In this document: positions 51,903 through 60,990 of the stretch, piece by piece
Position numbering within the stretch: position 1 is the first letter of the stretch
Layout: the number at the start of each line of letters is the position of its first letter
Assembly: GCA_965197825.1 (NCBI GenBank)
Contig: CBDANW010000002.1
Span: forward strand, 2,352,527 to 2,416,526
Length of the DNA stretch: 64,000 nt
Direction: 5' to 3'
DNA from: CBDANW01 sp965197825
Lineage (GTDB): Bacteria > Acidobacteriota > Vicinamibacteria > Marinacidobacterales > DATDRI01
Made by a program: the position numbers and the translations under genes
Notes under the pieces: generated by a model
What the model was told of the DNA's origin: nothing
Database searches by the model: none
Seen by the model: the letters and a program-made list of their open reading frames with translations, nothing else

Positions 51903-52970
51903 CTAGTGGACTGTAACAACTGAACGTTTAGTGGTTTTAATGCGTCGTGACGGATCGTTGTAGGTCCACTTCACGGGCTTGGGGTCTTCGTTGTACTTGC
52001 GAATGTAGCGCATGATCTTGCGGGTCAGGTCGTGGGTTGACGTGAACACGCCTCGATGGATCAGGGCACGCTCGATCTTGGAGAACCAGAGTTCGATTTT
52101 GTTCAGCCAGGAGGAATATGTGGGTGTGAAGTGGAGTCGGACTTTTGGGTTGGCCTCGAGGAACTGTGCGACCTTGGCGGTCTTGTGAGCCGACAGATTG
52201 TCGAGGATGACATGTATTTCGCGCTTTCGCTTGTGGCTCGCAACCAGCTGCTCCAAGAAGGCGACGAACTCCTGGCTGGTATGGCGGCGGACAGTCTTGC
52301 CCAAAACCACCCCCGTCTTCGTGTCGAAGGCGGCGTAGAGAGAAAGCGTTCCATGCCGGACGTACTCGAAACCGTGTCGCTCGGCCCGCCCGGGAGACAA
52401 CGGCAAGATCGGGTCCCGTCGATCCAGGGCTTGGATCGCCGTTTTCTCATCAATACAAAACACCGCAGCGTGCTGAGGTGGATTCATATATAGACCGATG
52501 ATATCCGCTGCCTTCGTCTCGAAATCCGGATCGTTGGAGGCCTTGTAATGCTCAATTCGGTGTGGTTGGAGACCATGCTTTTTCCAAGTGCGAGCCACCA
52601 TCATGTGATGGATTCCCAGCTTCTTCGCAAGTCGACGCGTGCTCCAGTGAGTCGAGCCGTCGGTCGGTTTTTTCTGCGTCCACGAAAGAATCCGTGCTTC
52701 CATCCGAGGCGTGAGCACTTGAATCGGACGCCCCTCGTGACGCGCGTACAGACCTGCCAGACGCTCCTCCAAGAATCGGCGTTTCCACTTGCTGATAAAA
52801 GGCGCCGTGCAGCCCACCGTCTGCTGCACCTGCGTATAGCTTGCACCGTCTGCCAGCAAGAGCAACATCCGAGCGATCCGCGCGTCATCCGCTCGACCGC
52901 TACGGCTCGAAACTCGTTTGCCAAGCTCCCTATGTTCCGCTTGAGTCAACACAACGGCTCTCCCTCGCAT
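51903..52970 (-). CDS. IS630-family transposase (intact; stop codon uses the target TA)
   Basis: 355 residues. N-terminal HTH (SYTQVQQTVGCTAPFISKWK) and second HTH region (TDGSTHWSTRRLAKKLGIHH). The DDE core has AAVFCIDEKTAIQALDRRDP (first Asp), EIHVILDNLSAHKTAKV (second Asp), and SSWLNKIELWFSKIERALIH with the last Glu. The reading frame runs to the very last base of the element: the stop TAG is formed by the duplicated TA plus the adjoining G of the host. Start ATG 52970 follows GAGAGAT-type sequence weakly. Confidence 0.92.
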   Translation of the reverse strand: MRGRAVVLTQAEHRELGKRVSSRSGRADDARIARMLLLLADGASYTQVQQTVGCTAPFISKWKRRFLEERLAGLYARHEGRPIQVLTPRMEARILSWTQKKPTDGSTHWSTRRLAKKLGIHHMMVARTWKKHGLQPHRIEHYKASNDPDFETKAADIIGLYMNPPQHAAVFCIDEKTAIQALDRRDPILPLSPGRAERHGFEYVRHGTLSLYAAFDTKTGVVLGKTVRRHTSQEFVAFLEQLVASHKRKREIHVILDNLSAHKTAKVAQFLEANPKVRLHFTPTYSSWLNKIELWFSKIERALIHRGVFTSTHDLTRKIMRYIRKYNEDPKPVKWTYNDPSRRIKTTKRSVVTVH

Positions 52971-53012
52971 GAGAGAGATATTACAACTAAATACTTAAAT
53001 GTTACAGTCCAC
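51906..53012 (-). mobile_element. IS630-family element, 1107 bp, TA duplication
   Basis: Inverted ends GTGGACTGTAACA at 51906 and its complement TGTTACAGTCCAC ending 53012, with TA on both sides (51904-51905, 53013-53014), the usual IS630/Tc1 target. The left TA is also the right TA of the MITE. The right TA lies in the stop codon of the LVIVD gene and the stop is kept because the element begins with G on that side. Confidence 0.92.
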
Positions 53013-54518
53013 TAGTCGCTCGCCGGCGCGTTGAGGATCTCCTTCGCTGGGCCGGTGAGCTCGATGATGTGGACGCCGGTGTTGGCTCGGTCAGCCAAAT
53101 AAATGAGGCCGCGATCGTCGACTTCGACGTTATTGGTCTGGATCGCCACGTTGCAGGTTTCTACCTCGTCGATGGTGACGCAGCTCTCGTTGGTCTTCCC
53201 GGTAGTAGCAGGTATGAAGAACGCTACTTCCCGTGGATGAAACGGGTCGCGAAGGTCCAGTATGCGCGCGCCAGCGTTGAAATAGGACACCACGAGTAGC
53301 TTGCGATAGAACGGGTCGTCCATGGACCACTGGGAGCCGTGGGGCCCGAAACGCCCTCCGCGATCGCAGAAGTTGCCGCTCGCCTCCGGCACTTGAAACG
53401 TGGCGACTGGAAACGGGTGGGCTTCGTCGGTGATATCCACGACGAACACGGCATCACGGGGCCTTCCCTGGCACTGGTTCCCACCGATCTCGCCCACCGT
53501 GACCACGAAGTCGTGCGGTTGGTAGACACGGTCTTTCTTATAGTCCGGGATATCGACCCCGAGCACCGGCATGGCGGTGTGCACGCTCCAGAACCAGGGA
53601 AGCTCGAGGCGGCCCACCTCGGGGTAGTTGAGATTCGCCGCCGTCGGCGCGAACGGGTCTGCCGCGCTCGGGTCTCCATGCAGAAGCTTTTCGCGATCCA
53701 CGATCTGTACGACCCCCGCATTCCGGTCGGTCCAAGGGCCCGGCGGGGCTGCTTTGCGGCCTGCGACGGTAAGGGACATAGAGACGATTCCCTAGCCGGA
53801 AGACCTCGTGCATACCGCTGTCTCCCGGAACTGGCCCGGTCGCGTCCGGCTGGGTGCCATCCAGACTGAAATCCCGAATCCACCGGGGCTCTAGCGGGTT
53901 GCTCAGCTCGAAGATCTGCAAGACCCGCGGCGCGCGCCAGCCCTCGCTACTCCCGACCAGATAAGCAATGCCGGTGTCGCATTCCCACCAGTTCTTGTGC
54001 GTGGAGACCACGCCGTAGGATGTGGGGACCATCGTGGCCGCCGTTCTCAAGAAAGAGGGATCTTCCGGCACGCTGACGTCCCAGAGCTCGTGGGTGAGGT
54101 TCCCATTGGGCCGCAGGAGGTACCATTTCTCAGGGTCGCCTTGCGGCAGCTCGGCGCCCGAGCAGACCGCGACCATCTGGGCCCCACGGGCCTCGCCCGT
54201 CGGGGGGATGTGACGCAGATAGACCGGATGGCTGGCATCGGTGACGTCGACGATGGACGTGCCGTTTTGCTCTGTCTCGCCAGTCAGGGGATTCGGCTGT
54301 TCGTCTCTATGGTGCCCGACATAGAGGATGCGCCGATCGCCCTGTTTCACCGGCAGCGGCTGGTAGGCCGAGCGAGCCTGGAGGTCATTGGCACCCACCA
54401 GACGGGCATTGAGATTCTCCTCGCCATGCTGGATCGCCTCGGCCTTGGGCGTGTAGAAACCTGCCAGGAGGCACAGCGCCGCCGGAAACACCCTGAACCA
54501 TGCTTTTGTCTTACTCAT
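53012..54518 (-). pseudogene. LVIVD-repeat secreted protein, paralogue A, frameshifted
   Basis: ATG 54518 behind GGAGGT; signal peptide (VFPAALCLLAGFYTPKAEA). LVIVD-type repeats follow: NGTSIVDVTDASHPVYLRHI, ELWDVSVPEDPSFLRTAAT, VLQIFELSNPLEPRWIRDF, AVFVVDITDEAHPFPVATF, ARILDLRDPFHPREVAFFI and a final THIIELTGPAKEILN-type blade. The repeats suggest a beta-propeller. Near 53770 a base or two are lost: after LGNRLYVPY the first frame wanders while NAGVVQIVDREKLLHGD continues in another. Function of such proteins is unknown; extracellular adhesion or surface roles are suspected in some phyla. IS630 abuts its stop codon. Confidence 0.8.
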
Positions 54519-54643
54519 CGAGACCTCCTTTCTTCCCCATGGCAGGCCTCGGGCGGAAGAAACTCGGAGTTGGCCTGTGCCTGCCGTAACTCCTCGCCGT
54601 GCCCCACTGGAGCGGGTTGGAACGTCGCGATTCGGAGGAGAAG

Positions 54644-56161
54644 CTACGCAGCGGAGTTGTTGCGTAGGGCGTCGGGGAGTAACACGGTTCCTGGCTGGTT
54701 GATGGCGGCGTAGGCCGCTTCGAGCATGTAGGCCCTGGGGTCGACGTTCTGAAGCTTCGTGGTCTCGCACAGGGTGTAGAACAGCGCTGCGACGTCGGTT
54801 CCGCGTTTCGTTCGACTGCCGTAGTGATTTTTGCGACCGACGACAGGTTCCCTCAGGGCGCGCTCGGCGTGATTGTTGTCAAGCCAGACGAGAGGGTTTT
54901 CGGCGAACAGCGTAAGTGTCTCCCATCTCTCCAGCATGTAGCGGACCGCCTTGCCGAAGTCGCTTCGCGGCAATCCTCTTTGGCTCTCGCCCCATTGCCG
55001 AATCGCTTTCAAGATCCGCTGCGAACGTTGCTTGCGTAAACGAAGTCTCAGTTTCTGAGCTTTTTCATCGCCGGGAAACGGACCCGGGACCTCGCGTTCG
55101 ACTTCGTACAGCTCTCCGATCAAACGAAGCACTTCGGAGCAAGCTTGCGGGTAGTGCTCGCTGGCTTCGTCGAACTTTCTTTTCACGTGCGCCCAGCAGT
55201 GGGCGAGACGAAACTGTGGACCGGCACGAGCCGCGTAGCCGTCTGGACCGGCACGAGCTAGCACCTCGTACACCGCGTAGCCGTCCACAACCGCGATGCC
55301 GGAGTAGGTCCCCAGCACCTTTTGGCCATCTTCCGTCGATTTCGTCGGCAGCATTCGGTAGTACGCGATGTCCGGACTCGAAACGCCCCACACCGTGCCC
55401 GCCGACTTCTTCATCGAGCCCATCAGAGGCCACCGCGTTTCGTCGGCGTGGATGACGGGTGACTCCAAAACCTTCTCTCCCAGAGCGTCGTACACCGGAT
55501 TCAGATGACGTGCCAGTACGTTCAGCTGGTCCCACAGCGTCTGGCTGTCGATATCTAGCCCTTCGCGGCGCATCATCCGAACCTGGCGCTCGAGAGGCAT
55601 ATGGTCCAGGTACTTGCTGATGGCCACTTCGGTCGCGAACTCCACCGAGTAGCGGCCTCCGGGCTGAAGCTTCGTCGCCGCCGGTGCGGTGACGACGTTC
55701 GCGTTACATCGGCAGCGGTACTTTTTCCGCAAATGCCGTTCGATGACGAAGCTCCGCTTCACCACCGTCACCACTTCCGATTCCTCGTATTGACCCGCCA
55801 TCTCGCCCAGCTCGCCGTCGCACACCGAGCACTTTTTCTCTGTCTCGGCGAGTTCGATTACTTTGTCGACCACGGGAAGATGAGGCTGTTCGCGCGGGCC
55901 GTGCCCTTTCTTCTTGTTCTTTTTAGCCTTCGTTTTCTTCCGGGTCCGCTTTTCGTCGATGCGGAAAATGCTCTCTCGCTTTTCCTGTAGTTGCTTGAGA
56001 ACCGACAGTTCAAGTTGCTCCGTTTCCGGCACACCATGGAGTCTCGCCAGTTCCACTCGCAGACGAACGTTTTCATTGACGAGGCGCTGGTTCTCGTTAT
56101 CAACGAGGAGAGCTATCTGGCGGAGTGTTTCGAGGTCGTGTTCGTTTTTTATGCGAACCAC
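54644..56161 (-). CDS. tnpC: IS66-family transposase TnpC
   Basis: 505 residues. An N-terminal leucine-rich coiled coil (LVDNENQRLVNENVRLRVEL), a Lys-rich linker, the zinc-finger region CSVCDGELG with CRCNANVV, and the DDE domain: VIHADETRWPL, GIAVVDGYAVYEVL and WLDNNHAERALREPVVGRK. ARAGPDGYA is repeated in tandem just before FRLAHCWAHV, where the family has one copy; the DNA shows a 27-bp direct duplication at 55217-55270. Whether this blocks function is unclear. Confidence 0.92.
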   Translation of the reverse strand: MVRIKNEHDLETLRQIALLVDNENQRLVNENVRLRVELARLHGVPETEQLELSVLKQLQEKRESIFRIDEKRTRKKTKAKKNKKKGHGPREQPHLPVVDKVIELAETEKKCSVCDGELGEMAGQYEESEVVTVVKRSFVIERHLRKKYRCRCNANVVTAPAATKLQPGGRYSVEFATEVAISKYLDHMPLERQVRMMRREGLDIDSQTLWDQLNVLARHLNPVYDALGEKVLESPVIHADETRWPLMGSMKKSAGTVWGVSSPDIAYYRMLPTKSTEDGQKVLGTYSGIAVVDGYAVYEVLARAGPDGYAARAGPQFRLAHCWAHVKRKFDEASEHYPQACSEVLRLIGELYEVEREVPGPFPGDEKAQKLRLRLRKQRSQRILKAIRQWGESQRGLPRSDFGKAVRYMLERWETLTLFAENPLVWLDNNHAERALREPVVGRKNHYGSRTKRGTDVAALFYTLCETTKLQNVDPRAYMLEAAYAAINQPGTVLLPDALRNNSAA

Positions 56162-56175
56162 GGAATACGATTAGA

Positions 56176-56556
56176 TCATAGAGACGATCTCACGGCAAGT
56201 GAAAAATGCTTCATTTCAGGAGGTGACAAAGATATTTTTCCGACCAACCGGCTCACCTCCAGAAACAACGACAACTCTGTCGTCGTCAGTCGCACTGGCT
56301 CGCCGTCACCGCTGGACCACAGGCATGCGAACTTTCCCTCTTCGAGACGTTTCGCGTAGACGCACAGTCCGGTCCCGTCCCAGTGCAGAACTTTCGCGCG
56401 GATTCGGTTGCGGCTGACGAACAAGTACAGCTCACCGCTCAGCGGGTCACGACCAAGCTCGTTCATCACCAGCGCCGACAGACCGTCAAAGCCCTTGCGG
56501 AGATCCGCCGGCGCCGCGTACGCCCATGCCGACACCCGACGGCTATTCCACTTCAT
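56176..56556 (-). CDS. tnpB: IS66 accessory protein TnpB (Orf2)
   Basis: 126 residues. The family core is clear: ADLRKGFDGLSALVMNELGR, DPLSGELYLFVSRNRIRAKV, LHWDGTGLCVYAKRLEEGKF, with the F-x-W-P-type ending altered. It overlaps tnpA by 4 bp and precedes tnpC by 14 bp, the usual IS66 order. Required for IS66 transposition with an unknown biochemical role. Not related to the RNA-guided TnpB of IS607 elements. Confidence 0.9.
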   Translation of the reverse strand: MKWNSRRVSAWAYAAPADLRKGFDGLSALVMNELGRDPLSGELYLFVSRNRIRAKVLHWDGTGLCVYAKRLEEGKFACLWSSGDGEPVRLTTTELSLFLEVSRLVGKISLSPPEMKHFSLAVRSSL

Positions 56557-56897
56557 CCCAGCTGCTCAACAAGCCGCAGCAGCCGCTGTTCCGACAGACC
56601 CTCGATTCGATACCCTCGCGGGGTTACCAGCGTAATCTCCGTGCGTTTTTCCGATTCCACGACTTCGACACGCCGAACGATACCCCTCATAGCCTCCTCT
56701 CGATTCCATCGAGATAGACTCCAGCCACTCACCCCGAGCCCCCTCGCGACACCCTCAAGGCTCGCGCCCTGATCCTTCATCTGATTCAGATACAGCACCG
56801 CTTCGCGACGTTGTTCCCGCGAGTAACGCCGCCCTCGACCTGTGCGGCCACGATTTTCTTCACGTGCTCGCCTACGAAATGCTGTCCTCGCTTCCAT
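56553..56897 (-). CDS. tnpA: IS66 accessory protein TnpA (Orf1), HTH
   Basis: 114 residues. A basic N-terminus (FRRRAREENRGRTGRGRRYS) leads into a helix-turn-helix (REQRREAVLYLNQMKDQGAS, EGVARGLGVSGWSLSRWNRE), and the C-terminal strand region ITLVTPRGYRIEGLSEQRLL is typical of IS66 Orf1. Likely binds element ends. Stop overlaps tnpB start (ATGA). Confidence 0.88.
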   Translation of the reverse strand: MEARTAFRRRAREENRGRTGRGRRYSREQRREAVLYLNQMKDQGASLEGVARGLGVSGWSLSRWNREEAMRGIVRRVEVVESEKRTEITLVTPRGYRIEGLSEQRLLRLVEQLG

Positions 56898-56994
56898 CGC
56901 TTCGCACTCCTTTCAAGACTGCTCACGATGGAACATTCCGACACGCTTGTCACGACGGGCCACGGAGAGGAGTTACCTTCCTGCCTGGGACGAT

Positions 56995-58494
56995 CTAGTC
57001 GCTCGCCGGCGCGTTGAGGATCTCCTTCGCCGGGCCGGTGAGCTCGATGATGTGGACGCCGGTGTTGGCGCGATCGACGAGGTAGATGAACCCCCGGTCG
57101 TCGACTTCGACATTGTTGGTCTGGATCGCCACCTTGCACCCCCGCTGTCCGTCGATCGTCGCACAGCGCTCGGCGGTCTTGTCGGTGGTGGCGGGAATGT
57201 AGAACCCAACCTCCTTCGGGTGGAAGGGATCCCGGACGTCCACCACGCGCGCCCCGGCGTTGAACCACGAGAAGATCACCAGTTTCTTATAGAACAGAGG
57301 ATCCGTCGACCATTGGGAGGCGTGGGGCCCGAAACGCCCGCCGCGACTGCAGAAGTTGCCGCTCGATTCAGGCACCTGGAAGCTGGAGAGCGGGAACGGG
57401 TGCGCCTCGTCGGTCATGTCGACGAACCAGGCGACGTGACGCGCCTGCTGACACTCGTTGGCGGTGGCCTCCGAGACAACGACCGCGATATCCCGCGTTC
57501 CTCCTTCGCTGTCGGCTGCGTAGTCGGCGATGTCCATGCCGGGCATGGGCCAGGCGGTGTGGGCGCCCCAGTAGTAGGGCATGGGAAGCTCGCCGACCAA
57601 CCGGGTAACTCAAGTTCTCCACGGTGGGGGCAAACGGATCGGCGGCGTTGGGATCTCCCTGGAGGAGCTTCTCCCGGTCCACGATCTGGAAGGTGCCGGA
57701 GCTTCCCGTGCCGTAGGCGATATAGACACGATTCCCCATCGAGAAAGGCTCATGAATACCGTTCGGGGAAGGCGTGGGATCCATGGTGGAGCTGGGCTCG
57801 ACACCGACTAGGCTGAAGTTGCGAATGCGGCGAGGTTCGGTCGGGTTGCTGAGGTCGAAGACCTGGAGAATGCGGGATGACCACCAGCCGTCCGCACTCC
57901 CGATGAGATACGCGATGCCCGTCGCACACTCCCAATAATTCTTGTGAGTGTCCACTTCGCCTTCCCCTTCTCGACTCGCGCTCATTCCCATCTCGGCGAC
58001 CGTGGTGACGCGCCGGTTCGGTGACGTCCCAAAGCTCATGGCCGAGGTCTCCGTTGGTCCGTAGCAGGTACCACGTGCCGGGTTCTCCTTGCGGGAGATC
58101 GGCCCCGGAGCACACCTGCACCATCTGCGACCCGCGGGCTTCCCGGTGGGCGGGATGTGATGCAGGTATTCCGGATTGGCCGCATCGGTGACGTCCACGA
58201 CGGACACGCCGTTCTGCTCTGTCTCGCCGGTCAGTGGATTCGGCTGCTCGCCACCGTGGTGCCCGACGTAGAGGATGCGGCGATCGCCCTGTTGGATCGG
58301 TAGAGGCTGGTAGGCCGAGCGAGCCTGCAGATCGTTCGTGCCCACCAGACGGGTATTGAGACTCTCTTCGCCGGTTTGTGTCGCCTCGACGATCGTCTCC
58401 GTGCTAGAGGCGCAGAAGACAGTGACGAGACACAGGGCCGCCCGTGGGAGCCATCCCCCCCGATGGCGAGCCGGACCGGTAACTTATTGGTCAT
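56995..58494 (-). pseudogene. LVIVD-repeat secreted protein, paralogue B, several frameshifts
   Basis: ATG 58494 behind GTAGGAGG. In corrected frames it runs MTNKLPVRLAIGG, then RAALCLVTVFCASSTE (signal region; shift in a G7 run near 58460), NTRLVGTNDLQARSAYQPLP, GVSVVDVTDAANPEYLHHIP, then out of frame between ~58145 and ~58010 (MVQVCSGADLPQGEPGTWYL in another frame), back to THKNYWECATGIAYLIGS, and again shifted near 57590 before ELPMPYYWGAHTAWPMPGMD. The C-terminus from ARVVDVRDPFHPKEVGFYI to APASD is nearly the same as paralogue A. A tandem duplicate in a more advanced state of decay. Confidence 0.8.
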
Positions 58495-58763
58495 CGATAC
58501 CTCCTACTTCCTGCGATCGCAGGCGTGAAGTTGGTTCAAGTGCAGCGCGGCGCTTTTTCGGTGGTGCGCCACGTATCATCCGCCCTCGTACTATGAAAGG
58601 CGCTCTCCCGCAAGGAGTGTATGGAGTATGCAAAGCGACCGCCGCTAAGTGACTAAAACAGAAGAAGTAAAAAAGCAAAGACTTGGCCCGTAGGGATAGA
58701 GCCCGGTCTAGATGAGGTCGGTCCAGCCGTTTGACTTTTCTCGTCGAGCGAGGCTAGTTTAAA
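58495..58763. other. Spacer between LVIVD paralogue B and GWxTD-TPR gene
   Basis: 269 bp of divergent upstream region. No gene or clear promoter pair can be supported. TAGTTTAAAATG directly precedes the next start. Confidence 0.5.
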
Positions 58764-60926
58764 ATGAGTGATCGAAGCAGCATCTTTCTGGCGAGGGCGT
58801 TCATGTCTTTTTATCGAAACCGAATACCGGCGATTTCCCTTCTTCTTTTAGGGTATTTCTTCACGGCGGCGACCGCCGCGACCGCTCAGGATCGACTCGA
58901 GCGCCTTCCCGACGAATACCGGAAGTGGCTCGAGCAAGAGGTCGTCTACATCATCACCGAGCGGGAGCGAGACGCCTTCTTGGATCTCCAGACGCTGGGT
59001 GAATGGGAAGCCTTCGCCAACGCCTTCTGGCGGCGGCGGGATCCCGATCGGTTGACTCCCGTCAACGAGTTCAAGGAAGAGCACTACCGGCGTATCGAGT
59101 TCGCCAATCGGCATCTAGGACGCGAGTCTTCGGTTCCGGGTTGGATGACCGATCGCGGCAAGATGTACATCATCCTGGGAGAGCCGGCCAGTCGCGAACC
59201 TTTCAACAATGTCGGGGGTCTTTACCCCACGGAGCTCTGGTTCTATCTGGCCGACCGGGAGAGCGGCTTACTGCCTATCTATTTGCTCTTCTTCCAAAAA
59301 GGCAACGCTGGACCCTACCGGCTCTTCAATCACGCCATCGATCAGCCGGAGGACCTCGTTTCCGTCGTTCAGTACATCGATCCCGACAATCCACGATTGT
59401 TTCTCTATCAAACGCTACAGAACATCTCTCCCGAGCTCGCCCATGCCTCCGTGAGGATGCAGGCGGATCGGGGCGGTTTCGGGGACGTCCTCACGCCGGG
59501 TACGTCGGAACTCGACACCCAGATCGTTCTCGCGGATATCTATGCCTCGCCTTACCGCCGATTGGACACCAGCTACGTGAACGCGGCCCGAGACGCCCGC
59601 GGTCTCGTGGAGACCAACTACCTTTTCAACTACATTCCCAACGCGGCGACGGCGCACGTCATGCCGGAGCCCGGCGGCTCGAGCTTCGTTCACTACAGCA
59701 TCGAAATCGAGCCGCAGCACATCACGCTCGTCCACGACGAGGAGGAGGAGAAAGTCTTCTACACGCGCCTGATCGTGCAAGGCGAAGTCACCACGCTCGA
59801 CGGGCAGGTTGTCGTGCAGTTCAGCAAAGACGTCTATCTCAACCTGACCGAGGGGCAATTCACAGGCGTGAGCTACCGGCCTTTGTCTTACCGTGACATG
59901 TTTCCCCTGGTGCCCGGTGAGTTCCATTTCCGGGTCGTGCTGAAGAACGAGGCCCGAAGCGAGTACACGGTCTTCGAGACCGAACTGCATGTGCCGGAAC
60001 GTCCCCAAGCTCCTTCAATGGACGCCCCGGTCCTGCTCTACGGGACCGGGCAAGAGGCGGGCGCTACCGGGGCGTATCGCACCTATCAGCTCGGCTGGTT
60101 GAAGCTCGAGCCCAACGCCAAACGCGTCTATGCCATTGGCGAGACGCTGGAAGCCCATATTCCCGTCAGTCACGCCAGCGATCAGCATCAACTGTCTCTG
60201 CGCGTCGTGAGCCAGAGCGACCCGACCCAAACGCTCGTCTCGAGCAACGCGGCGATGGGGGACTATGCCGGAGAGCCCATCATCGAAACGCTGAGCCTGG
60301 CGGAAATGGTGGGCGGTCGGTACCGGTTGGTAGCCGAGCTACACGATCCGACGGGCGCCGTCGTCGAGACGCAATCCGCCGATTTCGATATCACGCCGCG
60401 TGCCGAAGTCTTGCGTCCGTGGATCGCACGGGAAAGCATCGAAGGCGAGAACCAGGGGATCGTCCAGGCCGCCTTGGCCGAGCAGTACATCATGCTGGGA
60501 GAGTCGGCCAAGGCGCGCGAGGCGGCCGAGCGGGCCCTCGACGCCGATCCAAGCTTGACCGCGCCCAGGATTCATTTGGGCACCCTGTTTCTACAAGACG
60601 GCGAGCCGGAACAGGCCATTGAAGTTCTCGAGCCTGCCTACGTTCAGGACCCGGAGAACGTGGACGTGCTGCTCACGCTCGGTGATGCCCACTATCGAGC
60701 CAAGAACTTCCCGCGGGCCGTCGAGCTCTTCGAGGCGACCCTGGTCCGTCGGAGGCCGGACACCGCGGTTCTCAACGCGCTCGCCGTCTCCTACGGCGAG
60801 ATGGGTCACCGTGATAAGGTGCTCGAGTATCTTGAGCGTTCTCTCGAGCTCGATCCAGATCAGGAACCGATCAAGGCGCTCAAGGAGCATCTAGAGAGCT
60901 CACCTCCCCCTCCCGGAAACCCGTAA
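58764..60926 (+). CDS. GWxTD-domain protein with C-terminal TPR repeats
   Basis: 720 residues; ATG 58764 (or 58803, MSFYRNRIPAISLLLLGYFF, which begins a signal-anchor directly). GWxTD domain at residues ~45-175: WLEQEVVYIITERERDAFLD, FANAFWRRRDPDRLTPVNEF, then PGWMTDRGKMYIILGEPAS with the exact G-W-x-T-D motif, and YPTELWFYLADR. A beta-rich middle follows. The last ~150 residues are TPR repeats (AREAAERALDADPSLTAPRI, VELFEATLVRRRPDTAVLNA, VLEYLERSLELDPDQEPIKA). Probably an envelope scaffold; function unknown. Intact. Confidence 0.87.
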   Translation: MSDRSSIFLARAFMSFYRNRIPAISLLLLGYFFTAATAATAQDRLERLPDEYRKWLEQEVVYIITERERDAFLDLQTLGEWEAFANAFWRRRDPDRLTPVNEFKEEHYRRIEFANRHLGRESSVPGWMTDRGKMYIILGEPASREPFNNVGGLYPTELWFYLADRESGLLPIYLLFFQKGNAGPYRLFNHAIDQPEDLVSVVQYIDPDNPRLFLYQTLQNISPELAHASVRMQADRGGFGDVLTPGTSELDTQIVLADIYASPYRRLDTSYVNAARDARGLVETNYLFNYIPNAATAHVMPEPGGSSFVHYSIEIEPQHITLVHDEEEEKVFYTRLIVQGEVTTLDGQVVVQFSKDVYLNLTEGQFTGVSYRPLSYRDMFPLVPGEFHFRVVLKNEARSEYTVFETELHVPERPQAPSMDAPVLLYGTGQEAGATGAYRTYQLGWLKLEPNAKRVYAIGETLEAHIPVSHASDQHQLSLRVVSQSDPTQTLVSSNAAMGDYAGEPIIETLSLAEMVGGRYRLVAELHDPTGAVVETQSADFDITPRAEVLRPWIARESIEGENQGIVQAALAEQYIMLGESAKAREAAERALDADPSLTAPRIHLGTLFLQDGEPEQAIEVLEPAYVQDPENVDVLLTLGDAHYRAKNFPRAVELFEATLVRRRPDTAVLNALAVSYGEMGHRDKVLEYLERSLELDPDQEPIKALKEHLESSPPPPGNP

Positions 60927-60990
60927 CTGCGTTCGTTAGTCGTTTGACCCGGCGCAGCGATGCGCCCCTCGAACTAAGGAGATTGTCGCA

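Larger units (their letters stand above)
49104..51903. mobile_element. 72-bp MITE with TA duplication, split by the IS1595-family element
   Basis: GTGCCGTTCCAAC at 49104-49116 and GTTGGAACGGCAC at 51891-51903 are perfect inverted repeats, each flanked by TA (49102-49103 and 51904-51905). Without the inserted IS1595 element and its 8-bp duplication the unit is 72 bp and has no gene, the form of a non-autonomous IS630/Tc1-type element. The right TA is shared with the left end of the IS630 element. No other copy was noticed in the window. Confidence 0.65.
54586..56976 (-). mobile_element. IS66-family element, 2391 bp
   Basis: Ends begin GTAACTCCTCGCCGTG at 54586 and, in complement, GTAACTCCTCTCCGTG ending 56976, the GTAA-type IS66 terminal repeats. 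Three genes on the minus strand in order tnpA, tnpB, tnpC. I do not see an 8-bp duplication: left flank TGCCTGCC, right flank CTTCCTGC. It lies between the two LVIVD paralogues, so recombination between IS66 copies may have joined different flanks. Confidence 0.88.

Noticed and set aside
54578..56984. 8-bp target duplication around IS66
   Set aside because: TGCCTGCC and CTTCCTGC share only a shifted CCTGC; not a true direct repeat at the element edges.
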